NCBI GenBank assembly: GCA_024291935.2
Contig: CM044306.1
Location: 6,969,001 to 7,033,000 of the forward strand
Source of the DNA: Okapia johnstoni
Taxonomy: Eukaryota > Chordata > Mammalia > Artiodactyla > Giraffidae
DNA: 64,000 nucleotides
Direction: 5' to 3'
Shown here: positions 10,430 through 53,100 of the stretch, piece after piece
Layout: each line of letters starts with the position of its first letter
Numbering within the stretch: the first letter of the stretch is position 1
Notes under the pieces: generated by a model
What the model was told of the DNA's origin: nothing
Databases searched by the model: none
What the model saw: the letters and a program-made list of their open reading frames with translations, nothing else
Program-made: the position numbers and the translations under genes

Positions 10430-10981
10430 CTCCTGTAAATGCTGACGTCCCGCCCAGCCTTCCTGACCAGCAGCTGAGCCGGGGCAGGGCAGGCTGCTGT
10501 CCCTCTTGGCATGAGCTCTGCCCCTGGGCCGCGCTTCAGGAGGCATCGTGAGGGCAGAGGGCGGTGGGGGTGGACTGAGGACAACAGGGGCTCTTCCTGA
10601 GTCAGCTCCAAGGCCTTGGCCTGCTGGGCCTCGTCGCGAGCTTAAAGTGTTTTAAGAGGAGGGACCGTTTTCCTTCTGCTTCTCTGGCAGCCGCCACACC
10701 ACATGCCCCTTTCTCATCTGGGGATCTGGCCCAGAAAACCCAACCATGAGGGCCAGGAAGGCAGGGAGGCAAGGAGATAGAGGACCTCAGGCTTTGCGAG
10801 CAAAAAGAAAGGTGGGCTGACCTCGCTTTGGGAGGTGTCTGGGCCCATTTCCAAAGTGAGGTGTGGCTGGAAGCGGGGAGAGCCTGAGAGCAGGCCGCCC
10901 ACCGTCCCTGGTCCTGAGCAAGGCCAGGGTGGGCCACGCTGGAGTCTGGGGGGGGGCGGGCAGGGACGCGGGCCCCGTCAG

Positions 10982-40277
<29,296 letters not shown>

Positions 40278-40869
40278 CTTTACCAACAGTAGTCAAAGGT
40301 TAAGGCAAAGGTGATGATCATATGGTTGCAACTAGAAACCTCTGTTCTGCTTTTAGAAGACTGCTTATTTTTCTCTGTGAGTATAAATTTGCTTTATTAT
40401 ACTCAATGCACTATTTTCAAGTAATATAGCTTCAGGTGAAGAGCCTGGAGCAATACATTCTTGAGTAATTAACATCTCTATTTTTATGCTCAGTGAAAAT
40501 AAAATCTTCGAACTATCCCAGGCCACGGTACAGCGCAGAGCTAGAAATCAGATCACGAGAAGAAACACAAATGTCTTAGGAATAGCTTGGGGAAGATGTA
40601 ATTTGCTTCCTAAGATCCACCCTCTATTCCATAAGCACTGCCACTGACGACCATTCTTCCCTCCGGGACCTGACCCCTTCCTCCCACCACCCTCTCCCCC
40701 ACCCCCCGGAGAACAGCTCTCCCTTTTCCCTCTACTCAGCCCCAGATCCGCTCTTTCTCCCTTCCCCAGCCAAAGCCTCCCTCTCTTAACCCCAAGATAT
40801 CAGAGCCGGCCGTGGGCTCCAAGAAGCGAAGGGCTCTTGTCGGGCTGCTGCTGCCCGCTGGCTCGGGAA

Positions 40870-41149
40870 CTACTCGAAGACCCCCATACGCCTCAGGTAA
40901 CTGAAAAGCCAAAGTGCTGGGAAAGCAGTGTCAGGTAAATCCCACAGAAGCTTGTGTCCGTCGCGCAGTGATGACGTTACGCAAGCGTTGGCACGAGGGG
41001 CGGAGCCAGGCGGGGAAAGGGCCGTTTTGATTGGTTCTCGGTCTGGAAGGGGCGCGGGGTCTCCTGGGATCCGGAAGAAGTCGCCTTTCTGCGCGGAAGT
41101 CGGCTCTTTAGAGTCATAGAAGTGAGCCACGCCGGGCTTTGGAAATAAG
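40870..41149. promoter_or_regulatory. CpG-rich bidirectional promoter RECQL5/SAP30BP
   Basis: Between the expected first exon of RECQL5 (minus strand; the exact exon is not resolved) and the SAP30BP ATG the DNA is CpG-rich and has no TATA box. Visible motifs are a bZIP-type cluster, TGATGACGTTACGCAA (about 40969-40984), combining a CRE-like TGACGTTA with a C/EBP-like TTACGCAA; a GC box GGGGCGG (40997-41003); an inverted CCAAT box GATTGGTT (41029-41036); and ETS-like CCGGAAG (41071-41077) and GCGGAAGT (41093-41100). This is the usual make-up of housekeeping divergent promoters. Confidence 0.8.
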
Positions 41150-41156
41150 ATGGCGG
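41147..41156 (+). promoter_or_regulatory. SAP30BP: YY1-like element over the SAP30BP start codon
   Basis: AAGATGGCGG matches the YY1 consensus and contains the SAP30BP ATG (41150-41152). It also gives a strong Kozak context, with A at -3 and G at +4. Confidence 0.6.
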
Positions 41157-44100
41157 GGAAGAAGAATGTTCTCTCGTCTCTGGCAGTTTACGCGGAAGAT
41201 TCAGAGCCCGAGTCTGACGGAGAGGCTGGAGTTGAAACGGCGGGCAGCGCGACTGGTGAGGCCCGAGAAGGGAACTGGAAAGGGAGACTCAGGTTCCTGC
41301 TCCCTTAGCAGGTGGGAGGGAAAGAGCCCCAGAGGGCGCTGAGGGTCCTGGGCTAGACCGAGCGTTATATGCTCTGTAGCACGAATGGACCGTCTCCTTC
41401 AGTTGATTCGATTATCCTTCCGTAATTTACTGAAAGTCTCAGTGCTGGGCATGATGATGGGCAGAAGAACGGACAAAGGGGAGAGCGGATCCAAGGCTCC
41501 TGAACCACTGCCTGTTTTCTCCGGGCTTGTTTGGTGGGGAAGAGCGAGCCTTTTAATAATAATATGCCCTAGACATATCTTGGAGCTTTTAATAATACGT
41601 ACTTCCGGTCTCCACCGCGAGAGAGTCTTAATTCAGTAGATCTGGGGAAGGACCTGAGCATTTGTGATCCTTCCAAGGCTTCTTGGTGATTCCCTTACTT
41701 TGTGAGTTGTTTAAAGCCCATCAATGTTTTGTTGCCCTACTCACGTTGAGAATCACAGTAGTAAGAAATGGGAACAGATTTATATGGGAGTGTAGAGCGG
41801 CAGCAAGTTACCCAACATATTTGAGCCGTGGTTTCCTCATCGGGAAGTGATGGAGGGGCTTGGACTAAGTTAGCTTCTCAGTGAAAGTGGTCTTGGCCTG
41901 TCTGGAAGTTCTCTGCTGGTTTCCCAGTAATTTGCATTGTTTTGGGGGGGGGGGCGGTTGTTGTTTTTGTTTTAAACATAGAAAAAGATTTTGTTTCTCA
42001 AGTAGATATGATTGGGAACCTCTCAAGGCACCCCTGTTTTAAGGTCCAGTTCCTAGGGGAGGACTCACAAAAATGAAGATGACAGAGTCCTTGTCTTGTA
42101 TGAGACTAGTTCATTGGTGCCTATTATACAAAGTAGACATAGGCAGATCAAAAAAGGGGCTTAAACAACGTGCTGTAACGGTTCAGAGAAAAGAATGCTT
42201 CAGTTGGCATAATAGGTGGATTGGAAGCATTAAAAATGAAATTTAATATTACTTGGCTTTCTTGCCTGTTCTTTTAATGAATTCATACACTAAATTTTGA
42301 AGTCTTTCCCAAAACAGAATCTGGGCCAGGGGTCACTTACATGAGATTTAGGTTTTCCTTGTCTTTTCAGAGATAGTCCTGGCCACTCAAATTACTCAAG
42401 TGTTTTTCTCCATTTTTTTCCCCAGTCATTCATCTTATTTTTCTCTTCTGTTTAAGAGGAGAAAGGCGGATTGGTATCCGACGCCTATGGAGAGGATGAC
42501 TTTTCTCGCCTTGGGGGTGATGAAGATGGTTATGAAGAAGAGGAGGATGAGAACAGCAAACCGTCGGTAGGTAAATCTAGTCCCAAATCCAGAGCTGCTC
42601 AAAGCATCATTTCATTCGTCAGAAACTTTCTGTCCTGTACCAACAGTGTTCCATTTCATGAGTAGTTTCATTTCCCCCTCCCCACCTTTTTTGTGTGTGT
42701 TTAGCATCAGTTGAGAAAATTGGTTTGGGTATCCGTAGTTCTCTTTGAAAATCTAATTTTTTTTCACCTGAACCATGTTGTATTAACCTTTGTATTGAAA
42801 CTTGGGGGCAACAATAGTGGACAATCTTATTTAACCCAGACATCAATAGGTGTTTTATGTTGGTTTTCCCTGTTTAGATAATTTATTCCATTTGAAACAG
42901 TGCATTCATCCCAGTTGATATATCATTTATATCTGCAGTCAATTCTGGGTTATTTGTAATCTCGGTTGGGGCTCATTCAAATCTTTCAGTTTATTAAAAA
43001 GATAGGGAAGGACCGTTATTTGTGATTTGATATTTATTCAATCCTTTCTTGATATTCTACTTGGCACTTTTTATCAGTGTTCTTAATCATCAAATCTTGC
43101 ATAAAGTTTAGTATGTGCTGACTAGCAAAGAAAAGAGAACTTGCATCTTAATTTAACCAGAAAGACTTGAGATACACTGTCACCTAAAATGTAAAAGTTT
43201 GGAGAATTTACGTCTAGAGGAAAACAATGATTCAGACTGGTGCTTAACACAAAGACATACAAACTTGTATCTCAATATAAAATCTAGCTGGTTAGCAACA
43301 GCTTTAATTAAAACACCTAATGAGTTGGTGATGGACAGGGAAGCCTGGCCTCTGCTGTCCATGGGTCGCAAAGAGTCGGACATGACTGAGGGACTGAACT
43401 GAACTGAATGTTCTGTATTATTTGTTTGAAAATATTATGCATTGCTACATAAACGTTAGAGTTAAAATGCTTTACAAATTAAACAAAAATGCGTTTTGTA
43501 TTTTCTGTTCTTTTGGAAGATATTTTTATCCCTTGAGGTTTCCCCTCCCCCATTATTGCTGATAATTCAGAATTGACTAAAATTGTTTAGAAAAGCTTTG
43601 TAAGTTGTTTCATTTTCCTGACTGTTCTTAAGTGAGTACATACTGGCTTAACATCCAGTACTATTTCCTTCAGCAAATTTGCATGATGTGTGTTTTTGAG
43701 GTGTTCTTCTGCATTTACTTTGCATACAATTTTCACCATATTAAGCTTTATTTCACATTTTAGTAAAATCCTCGCATCCAGTCCCAATATAGACATTCTA
43801 AAATGTGATTGTATTTAGCAGAGCTACATCTCTGATCATTTGGCCTGATGGGTTTCATTTGCAGAAAATTGTATTTAAAAGCTGTGGCTCTCTTGACACC
43901 TTGCAGAACAATTAAATCTCAAAACCATCAGGCTAGGTGAAGTCTCTCAGGTGGTGGTTATATTAACATCTGGTGTGCTCTTTCATATGGGGGGGGGTCG
44001 TTTAGAGTGATTGAAAACAGCACTTTCAAATGAAACTTTCCATTGGATGTGAAATCACAGCTCCTGTGCATTGGGGTGTGCTCATAGTGGAACAGACATG

Positions 44101-47100
44101 GAAGACAGCCACCTGACAGGGTAGCTGATCTTTGACCTTCATTGGGTTTCAGTGGGATGGTGGGCTAGCTCATGTGGGGCCGGGGCACACATTGGAAAAT
44201 GTTGTGCCCACATGGTGCTCCGTGTCAGGCAGGCCATTTGGATAGGAACAAGGCTGGCTAGAATGGGTTAGTTGTCCAAAAGCTTGGATGGAGGCGGGGC
44301 CCCCTCAGCTGGGTCCCAGGACAGTCCTGCCTTTCCCAGGTCACTTTGCCTGGTTGTTTGATGCCTGCCTTCCTACAGTTCATGCTGATGTGCAGATGTT
44401 GCTGGGTTGACGCGCTCGGGTATACCGTTGGGGTGAGGGGTCATGGCACTCAGGGACGTGAACGCTGTCATGGGAGCTCTGAGTCTGATGTCTGTGTACA
44501 CAAAAGCCAAAGAAGGAAAAAAAGATTCCTGTACTTTGAAATCATGGGTATTTCATTGGCAACACCATGCCTGCTTTATCCTGTGGTGCCTGATCTTCTT
44601 TTCTCAAGCGTATTGCAACCTTTCTCCATTTTTGTGTTTGTAGTCTTTAATCTCAGGCATTTTCACTGATATAGACTAGGCCCTGCTGGAGTAAGGACTC
44701 TGAGCGGTTGATGTTCTGTTTTTCCTACCTAGAACATCTCTTTTTCCCCTTCTCTTTCTCTGGAGCCTGGATCATATGGTAGGGGAGGGATTCTTGGTGG
44801 GACGACCCAGGCTGGGTAAATTTGCTCCATACCCTAGTTATGTATGTGAGAACCTCAGGCCCACTCCTTTAAGCTTAATCCTCTAAATTCTTTGTCTTGT
44901 AGGAAGATGACGATTCAGAGACTGAAAAACCTGAGGCTGATGACCCAAAGGTATTTGGTGTTGGCTGTGGTGGGGTGGCTGGATATGAACAAGGCATTTT
45001 TAACATCATGGCTCAGTTCATATGTCTGGTTCCAGATCTGTCCCACTAACATACCGTGTAACCAGTGTAATTTGGGGGTGGGGTGGGGGTGGGGATCAAC
45101 CCAGCTTTAAGAGAACTGGAGACCACCCTGGACTGTCTTGAGGCAGCTTAATTTGCAGCCCCCACCTGTTCTCTAAATCCAGGTGGGCTTTGTGGGGTCT
45201 GTGCCCCTGCAGGTGGGTTAGGTGTGGGAATGTTTCTAGAATCAGGAAACCACAAGGGCTGCCTCATGCACTGTGGGTTCTCTTTAGTTGTCCAGACGTG
45301 AAGAAGGGCCATAGAGGGCCAGACAAAATGAGACCTGTCCCAGCTATTGGGGGTGTTGAGCCTAAGCCTTGTTTTTCCAGGCTAGTGCCCTTCCACTCTC
45401 CAGTAAACCGTACAGAGTGGTTTGTTTTGAAACAGCATGGTCATTTCTTATTTTTCATCCCAGTAGCAGCTGAGAGTAATTCACTCATCTTTGACCCCAT
45501 TGTGATAAAGGTTAAGACACACAAGCACAGCCCACCCCCACCCCCCATGCTGGATATAGCCTTGCTGTACTGTGTGCTGGGCATCAGTATAAATGTGTCT
45601 GTTAAAGAAGCATTTTGGGGGGGACAAACTCCCCCCAGCCTCCAAAGAAAAAGCATAATTCCATCACTCTGGCCTTGGGGAATAGTGACCAAGTTTTGTG
45701 TGTAAAAACTACTTTAAAACCAGCTGAGGCCTTTAAGGTGACCTAGTGAAATTTAGCGAAACTATCCCCACTTATAATCTATCCCCAATTATAATCTAAA
45801 ACAAGGGTATGTCCAAAAATATAGCATGAACTGTTCCAAATTTGAGCTGATTCTGTGATTGGCTAGAACTGTGTGCAACCATTGAAATAAAGCATGAAGA
45901 GCTGTGGATGATGCAGAGAAGAAAACATTCTACCGAAAAAGTTCAGGCATCAGCATGAAGGAGAAAGGAAGACTATCCCACAGACTGTAAATACCAGCTC
46001 CTTTCTGGACCTAGTCAGGAACCCAGGCTTAACCCATCGAAGCATTGCTAGCAGGAGGGTAGACCCTCGGCCTGCGTCGAGGACCATCGAGCTCTGCCTG
46101 GGCTCGCAGAGAGAAAGTGGTCAGCAGTGTTAGCGCCCGCCTTCTGTCTTAGTGTTTGGGATATGTCAGCCTTGGAGCCTGTGCCTAAAATAAGCCCAGG
46201 GGGTCGCCAAGTGTCAGGGCTTCAGCTGTGGACGGAAAGGAGGATTCGTGGGACTTGGAACATCTCCGTCTAGAGCTGCCAGCCTGAAGCTGGAGCCTCC
46301 TGGCGAGGCTGGCTGGAGAGCAGGGCACATGCCCTTTAACTGGCACCTCTTCTGGAATGCAGTGATACAGACTGCAGATCCTCGGGGATGATGGCATGCC
46401 TGTGTGAGAGAGGAGGAGCAGTCCCCCATCCCCGAATAGGCACAATCAGGCGGTTTATCAATGTCTTTTGTGTCCAGCCTCCCCTTTCTCGGTCCCACGT
46501 AGAGGCTGACCGGTGTGCTTAACTGTTTCATTTGGCCATTTGAATTTCCATTCTGTGGAGTGAAGACTCCTCGTGGAACAATTTCTATTCCTGTTAGGGA
46601 GCCCTCAGAGACCAACAAAAAACCCAGCCTGCAGAGTGACTCAGCGTAGCTCTTGTGGAGGGTGAGTGTCGGCATCAGACTGAGCTCCACCAGCTCAGAC
46701 AGCCTCCGGCCCCCAGTGGCCAGCAGAGGCCCGCTGCAGGGGGGCAGAAAACCGAGTCCTCGTGGCATCTCCGAGGACTAGAAACGGTCCCCAGCATGAG
46801 TTTTGTGTGTTCCCTGTGCTTAGTCCTGCCCCAGCTTCCTCTTCTGCCTAAGCTGGCATCACACTGTCTTCCAGGTCTTAGTCTCTGCCTCAAACCCCTC
46901 CCACCCCTCCCTCTTCTGGAATTTTTCTGTCACGTTTATTTCAGTCAATATTTAGCAATATTTTTGTTTTTCAAACCATTAATTTTGCATATTTCTGCCT
47001 TAAGTATGTGAAGTTTCTAGTGTTAGGATGTGTCACTGGAGATGTTTTTTATTTGGTTAGCAAATGAGTTGATGTCATAACTCTGTTTTCCACTAGATGG

Positions 47101-50100
47101 CCCTCCTTCCTACGTTGGCTTTTTAAGATCTGCTTTTCATTTTTTACTATAGCACTTTTCAGAATAGTTTTTTTTAATTGGAGGATAATTGCTTTACAGT
47201 GTTGTTACTTTGCTGTACAACAGTGTGAATCAGCTATAAGTATACATATATTCCCTCCCTCTTGAACCTCCCACCCACCCCCCAATTTGATTTCTTTACA
47301 CAGTCAAAAGCAAGAATCCCAAAGAACTTTTGTTCATTTGGTTTTATCTTTTGATGTTTTAAATATTTTTAAAAAAATTTTAAAATAACATACCTATTAC
47401 ATACTAACATAACATTTCTGTGAGAAATTATCACCAAAAAAAAGTTAGAACAAAAAATGGTATTGTTTTAGCATTTTACAAGTCTCCTTAATGTCTAATG
47501 TCTAGTTGAATACGCAGCTATTAATAGGTTCTTATAGCTGGTTCTGTGTTCAGTCTGTTGCATTATGTTGTTTTGGTTGAAGAATTTGAGGAAACTATGG
47601 CTTGATGCAGGCAGGTCATTGGAAAAAGAGTATTTTGGTAGCCCTACAAGTCCTGGTGGATGTTCTTTGACGATTCATCAAAACTCAACAGATGGTAGTT
47701 TCCTAAAGATTAGTTGCAACAGGAATATGAATCCTCATCAATGAACTGTTCATTCTCTGCTTCGTTAAAATCCTTGGGTCTCTCCCACTATAAATGCCAC
47801 TTTTTCTCCTACTTGATATCACATCATCAGACACTGGTGATTTGGACAGTGTCGGCTCACTGCATTGTGTGGGTCCCCTAAATGTTGACACATTTTGTTC
47901 TACAGTATCCCAAAAAAAATGCATATTTGCTAACAACGTTACTGATCTCATCAGACAAGCCAATAAATATCAGAAAGCGGTCGTGCTCACAGTGGGAAGT
48001 AGGTATTTTCTCAGATTCTAGTCTTTGCTTGAGAATTTGAATCTTATTGCCAGTAAATAACCATGAGAGAGTGATAGATTTAGTCTTTAAAAAAATGCCT
48101 GCCAACTACGTAAGTCTGAATAACTGTAGTTTGTCAGTTACTTTTTCAAGCGAAAATGATATTCCATGAAGAAAGCAGCTAGTTCAGCTTGTAACCAAGT
48201 CACATAAAATGTTAAAAAAAAAAAATAACTCAGAGAAGTCAGGGATCAAGGTCAATCATTTTTACTGCTTCACCAAGGATATTCTTAAGTGAAATTGACT
48301 TTTTTTTTTTTAACTGCTAAATCTGGTGCCACTGCCTCAATTTATTCTAAAGGGCCAACACATTACATTGTTACTTCTGTAAATGTAACAGTGAAAGTGA
48401 AGTTGCTCAGTCATGTCCGACTCTTTGCGACCCCATGGACTGTAGCCTACCAGGCTCCTCCATCCAAGGGATTTTCCAGGCAAGAGTACTGGAGTGGGGT
48501 GCCATTGCCTTCTCCAGGAGATCTTCCTGACCCAGGGATTGAACCCAGGTCTCCTGTATTGTTGGCAGACGCTTTACCACCTGAGCCACCAGGGAAGTCC
48601 TGTAACAGTGAAAAGGGCAAATAAATGTCTTATTCAGTATTACACAAAGGAGTTTTGACCCTATAGACCCCCAGGGGTCCACAGATCAAATTTGAGAACC
48701 ACTGTTCTTCAAAACCAAAAGTCTTGGGTGGGTAATGTTAGTTAACTGATAGCTGCTTTCATTGACCTCTGCATGTCCATTGGCTGCTAGCCTCACGGGG
48801 GTCTTGAGCCACGTTGAGGGCAGCAGAGCATCCCAAGGATGATAAACCTGCATCATCAAATCTGCCTCATTTGTTTCATGAGGACTAACAAAATGTAACA
48901 GATACTTAGCTTTCAGTAGTCAGTTGTGATGACCAGCGCCCCCTCGGCTCGCTTCCCAGGCCGGCCACACAGGTCACTGGGCCTGTTTTGGGGTTTTGGA
49001 AGCCACATTTTAAACCAGAGTGTGCTCTGAGGAGAGCAGGGATGAGGGGACTTAAAATCACGTCAGGTGGAGAAGGTTAAGGAGCTGGGAGAGGGAAGAC
49101 CAGGATATCACCAGAAGTTCTGTCTGCTGTTTGAAGGTCTGATGAGGGCACGGCAGTGGCAGCCCTGTGTGGAACTCAAGGAACGCAGAGGATTGCAAGG
49201 AAGATGTTTGCCTTCACATAACGAAGTCAAGTGGGCCTTAGGAAGCATCACTATGAACAAAGCTAGTGGAGGTGATGGAATTCCAGTTGGGCTATTTCAA
49301 ATCCTAAAAGATGATGCTGTGAAAGTGCTGCACTCAATATGCCAGCAAATTTGGAAAACTCAGCAGTGGCCACAGGACTGGAAAAGGTTAGTTTTCATTC
49401 CAATCCCAAAGAAAGGCAGTGCCAAAGAATGCTCAAACTACTGCACAATTGCACTCATCTCACATGCTAGTAAAGTAATGATCAAAATTCTCCAAGCCAG
49501 GCTTCAGCAATATGTGAACCGTGAACTTCCAGATGTTCAAGCTGGATTTAGAAAAGGCAGAGGAACCAGAGATCAAATTCCCAACATCTGTTTGATCATT
49601 GAAAAAGCAAGAGTTCCAGAAAAACATCTGCTTTATTGACTATGCCAAAGCTTTTGACTATGTGGATCACCATAAACTCTGGAAAATTCTTCAAGAGATG
49701 GTAATACCAGACAACCTGACCTGCCTTTTGAGAAATCTGTATGCAGGTCAGGAAGCAACAGTTAAAACTGGACATGGAACAGCAGACTGGTTCCAAATTG
49801 GGAAAGGAGTACATCAAGACTGTATATTGTCACCCTGCTTATTTAACTTATATGCAGAGTATATCATGAGAAATGCTGTACTGGATGAAGCACAAGCTGG
49901 AATCAAGATTGCCGGGAAAAATATCAGTAACCTCAGATATGCAGATGACACCGCCCTTATGGCAGAAAGCGAAGAACTAAAGAGCCTCTTGATGCAAGTG
50001 AAAGAGGAGAGTGAAAAAGTTGGCTTAAAACTCAACATTCAGAAAACTAAGATCATGGCATCTGGCCCATTACTTCATGGCAAATAGATGGGGAAACAGT

Positions 50101-53100
50101 GACAGACTTTATTTTGGGGGGCTCCAAAATCACTGCAGATGGTGACTGCAGCCATGAAATTAAAAGACGCTTGCTCCTTGAAAGAAAAATCATGACCAAC
50201 CTAGACAGCATATTAAAAAGCAGAGACATTACTTTGCTGACAAAAGTTCATCTAGTCAAAGCTATGGTTTTTCCAGTAGTCACATATGGATGTGAGAGTT
50301 GGACCATAAAGAAAGCTGAGCGCTGAAGAATTGATGCTTTTGAACTATGGTGTTGGAGAAGACTCTTGAGAGTCCCTTGGACTGCAGTGAGATCCAACCA
50401 GTCCATCCTAAAGGAAATCAGTCCTGAATATTTATTGGCAGGACTGATGCTGAAGCTGATGCGAAGAACTGACTCATTTGAAGACCCTGATCCTGGGAGA
50501 TTGAAGGCGGAATGAGAAGGGGACAACAGAGGATGAGATGGTTGGATGGCATCACCGACTCAATGGACATGAGTTTGAGTAAACTCTGGGAGTTAGTGAG
50601 GGACAGGGAGGCCTGGTGTGCTGCAGTTCATGGGGTCGCAAAGAGTCAGACACGACTGAGCCACTGAGCTGAACAAAGAACTGCCCGTCTTCTCAGGCCA
50701 GAAATGAGTCAAGCTGCTTCAGGAGGTAGTGAACTCTGTTTCTAGGCCTTTTATGAAACCGCTAGTCACCAGTGTCCTAAAAGAAACGTGAGGGTTGGAG
50801 TTGGAATAGACCCCCCAAGGTGCTTCTTTGGAAACGACTTGGCATTGTGGATAAGCAAAGTTGTGTATTTTCCAGCTTTAGTATCTGTTGACTTTGGGAA
50901 GTACAAAAGTAGAATACAGAGACTGGAAACGGCCCTCATTTTTATCACCCCGATGTTTGGGGTTACCTGTGAGTGCAGAGTCCCATATTTGGGAGTTGGA
51001 GAAGAAATGAGAACTCCAGGCCCCACTGCCCCCACCCCCACATAGGGAGCCTGTGTTCCTGATCCATAAGCCCAGGGTGGCAGGGATTGGGCCCTGGGGT
51101 GCTGAGTTGGCCCTAAACTAGAGAGAAGGAGCTTGGAGGAGGTGGTAGCGTGTCCCTCAGGAAGCAGGATGCCCAGGCGCTTCTGTTCCATCAGGTCTTG
51201 TTCCCGGCCTCACATCCTCAGTTAGCAGCCAGACTCGGGTGTTCCGGTTACTCAACACAAGGTGGCGCTGCTGTCCCAGACAAAGTCAGACTGGGCGGGG
51301 CAGCCCTCTGTCCAGCTCCTCACCCCAGGGATGGGTCCCCGAAGCTCAAGTGCTTCCTCCATCTGTTTACCCTTGGCCCACAAGCTTCCCTTTTCGCCAC
51401 CCTCCTTTGTCCTTGTTTTACCTCGGTTGCCCTGGGACTTTTCCCCTTGTTTATTTTTTTTCCCCATTCCCGCTATTCCTGTAGATAAAGGTATTTCCAC
51501 TCATCTACTGTCCCTGACACACTCTTCCTCTGCAAACAAACACAGGCACTGATGAGCTGGCATGGGTGAGCTGGAGCAGCCTGTGGGCAACTCACTGGGA
51601 GGCCCAGCCTCCCATTGCGGGGCGAGGCGTGGTGGTCCAGGCTTTGACCCGGGGAAGGAATCCTTGAAGCCCAAGGAGCAAACATCTGTCAAAACAAAAT
51701 AGTGTTTCTGGGTCAAGAAGGTGACATTGGGTGGGGGAAAAAATTGTTCCAGCATTTTTTAAAAGGCGTGAACAACCCCAGTTCAGCGAAAGCATTTCAA
51801 AAATCCTTCAAACCCCAAAAGTAGTGCCAAAATGAGGAATTCACAACCCGGAGTCGGTCTAGTGGGTTTGAAGTCGGAAGACCTGGGTTGAGCGCTGGTG
51901 TGGCTTCCCTCCAGTTGTGAGCCAACAGGCAAGCTTCAACCACACTGGGCATGTCTGAAGTCAGGCCTGTGATAACCTCTCTACCAGGCAGTGGTGGCAG
52001 CGATAGGGGAGAACGTGTAGGGGCATGTTCTTTCTCAGCCTAAGATGGAGTTTTGAGCAGCGCTCGGCTGTCTGATTCTGCGTCCCCATCCTGGAGGTCA
52101 GAAGTTACTATAGTTTCTCAGTTCATAGCACCCTTGGTGTCACAGGAATTTTTTGCAGAACTCCTAGGCCAAAAGAAATAACCTATCAGTTTTGTTCAGT
52201 AAGTAGTGTTCTCCAGTCAGCATCAGTGTCCTCACAATTTAGTGTGTTACTCTTTGGCTGCTAACTCATGACTGCAGCCTGCCAGGCTCCTCTGTCCCTG
52301 GGATTTCCCAGGCAAGGATACTGGAGTGGGTTGCTGTTTCCATCTCAAGGGAATCTTCCCAACCCAGGGATTGAACCTGCTTCTGCACTGGCAGGTGGGT
52401 TCTTTACCACAGAACCACCTGGAAAGCCCCACAATTTAGTGTAGCCACGCGGAAAAAATAACCCATAAATTAGTGTGGTATCAGACAAGATGCCGAGTAA
52501 TTGCTGTTTCCCTTGAAATTTGTGAATTGCATGGCCACTTCCTGGGGTGCCTTGATGGGCAGTTTGGCACCACTGCGTTGGTGGATACTCTTAGTTTCAG
52601 AGCAGTGGGTCTTGGTGGAGGCCTGGCTCAGCGGAGTGAGGGGGCTTCTGCCTTCAGTGGCTACAGGTACACACCTGAACTCCCTCAAGAAGGACCAGCG
52701 TCCTGGTTGCCAAGTGTTATTAACTGACTCAGAATTGAGACGAAGGATTTGCCTAGGGCAAAACTAACTCAGTAATCCGCACTCTTCCTGTCCTCTCCAG
52801 CCGCTTCTCCCCAACCCGTCATTATTAATGATCTTTGAAAATGTCAGAATCAAAGGCCTGGAGACCGAAAGCAGCCCACAGAGCTTGTTTCCCAGGAGTT
52901 TGTTGTTGACTACCCATTCTAGGAAGAACTTCAGGAGCCTGCCAGCATTCTCTTAGTGACCGCGCAAGGGAAGAGGCGCCAGCTTCCGCAGGATCCGTGC
53001 ACAGCATAATGCTTTCCTCCCTGGGCTTTGGGTCTGTTGGCTGTACCTCCAGGGCCCTGGAATCAGAAAGGGAGATGCCAGACTTTTCACAAACAAGCAG

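Noticed and set aside
40783..40791. Minus-strand GTTAAG as the RECQL5 exon 1 donor
   Set aside because: Plausible, but other donors (for example GTATGG near 40890) compete and no noncoding first exon can be proven from sequence alone.
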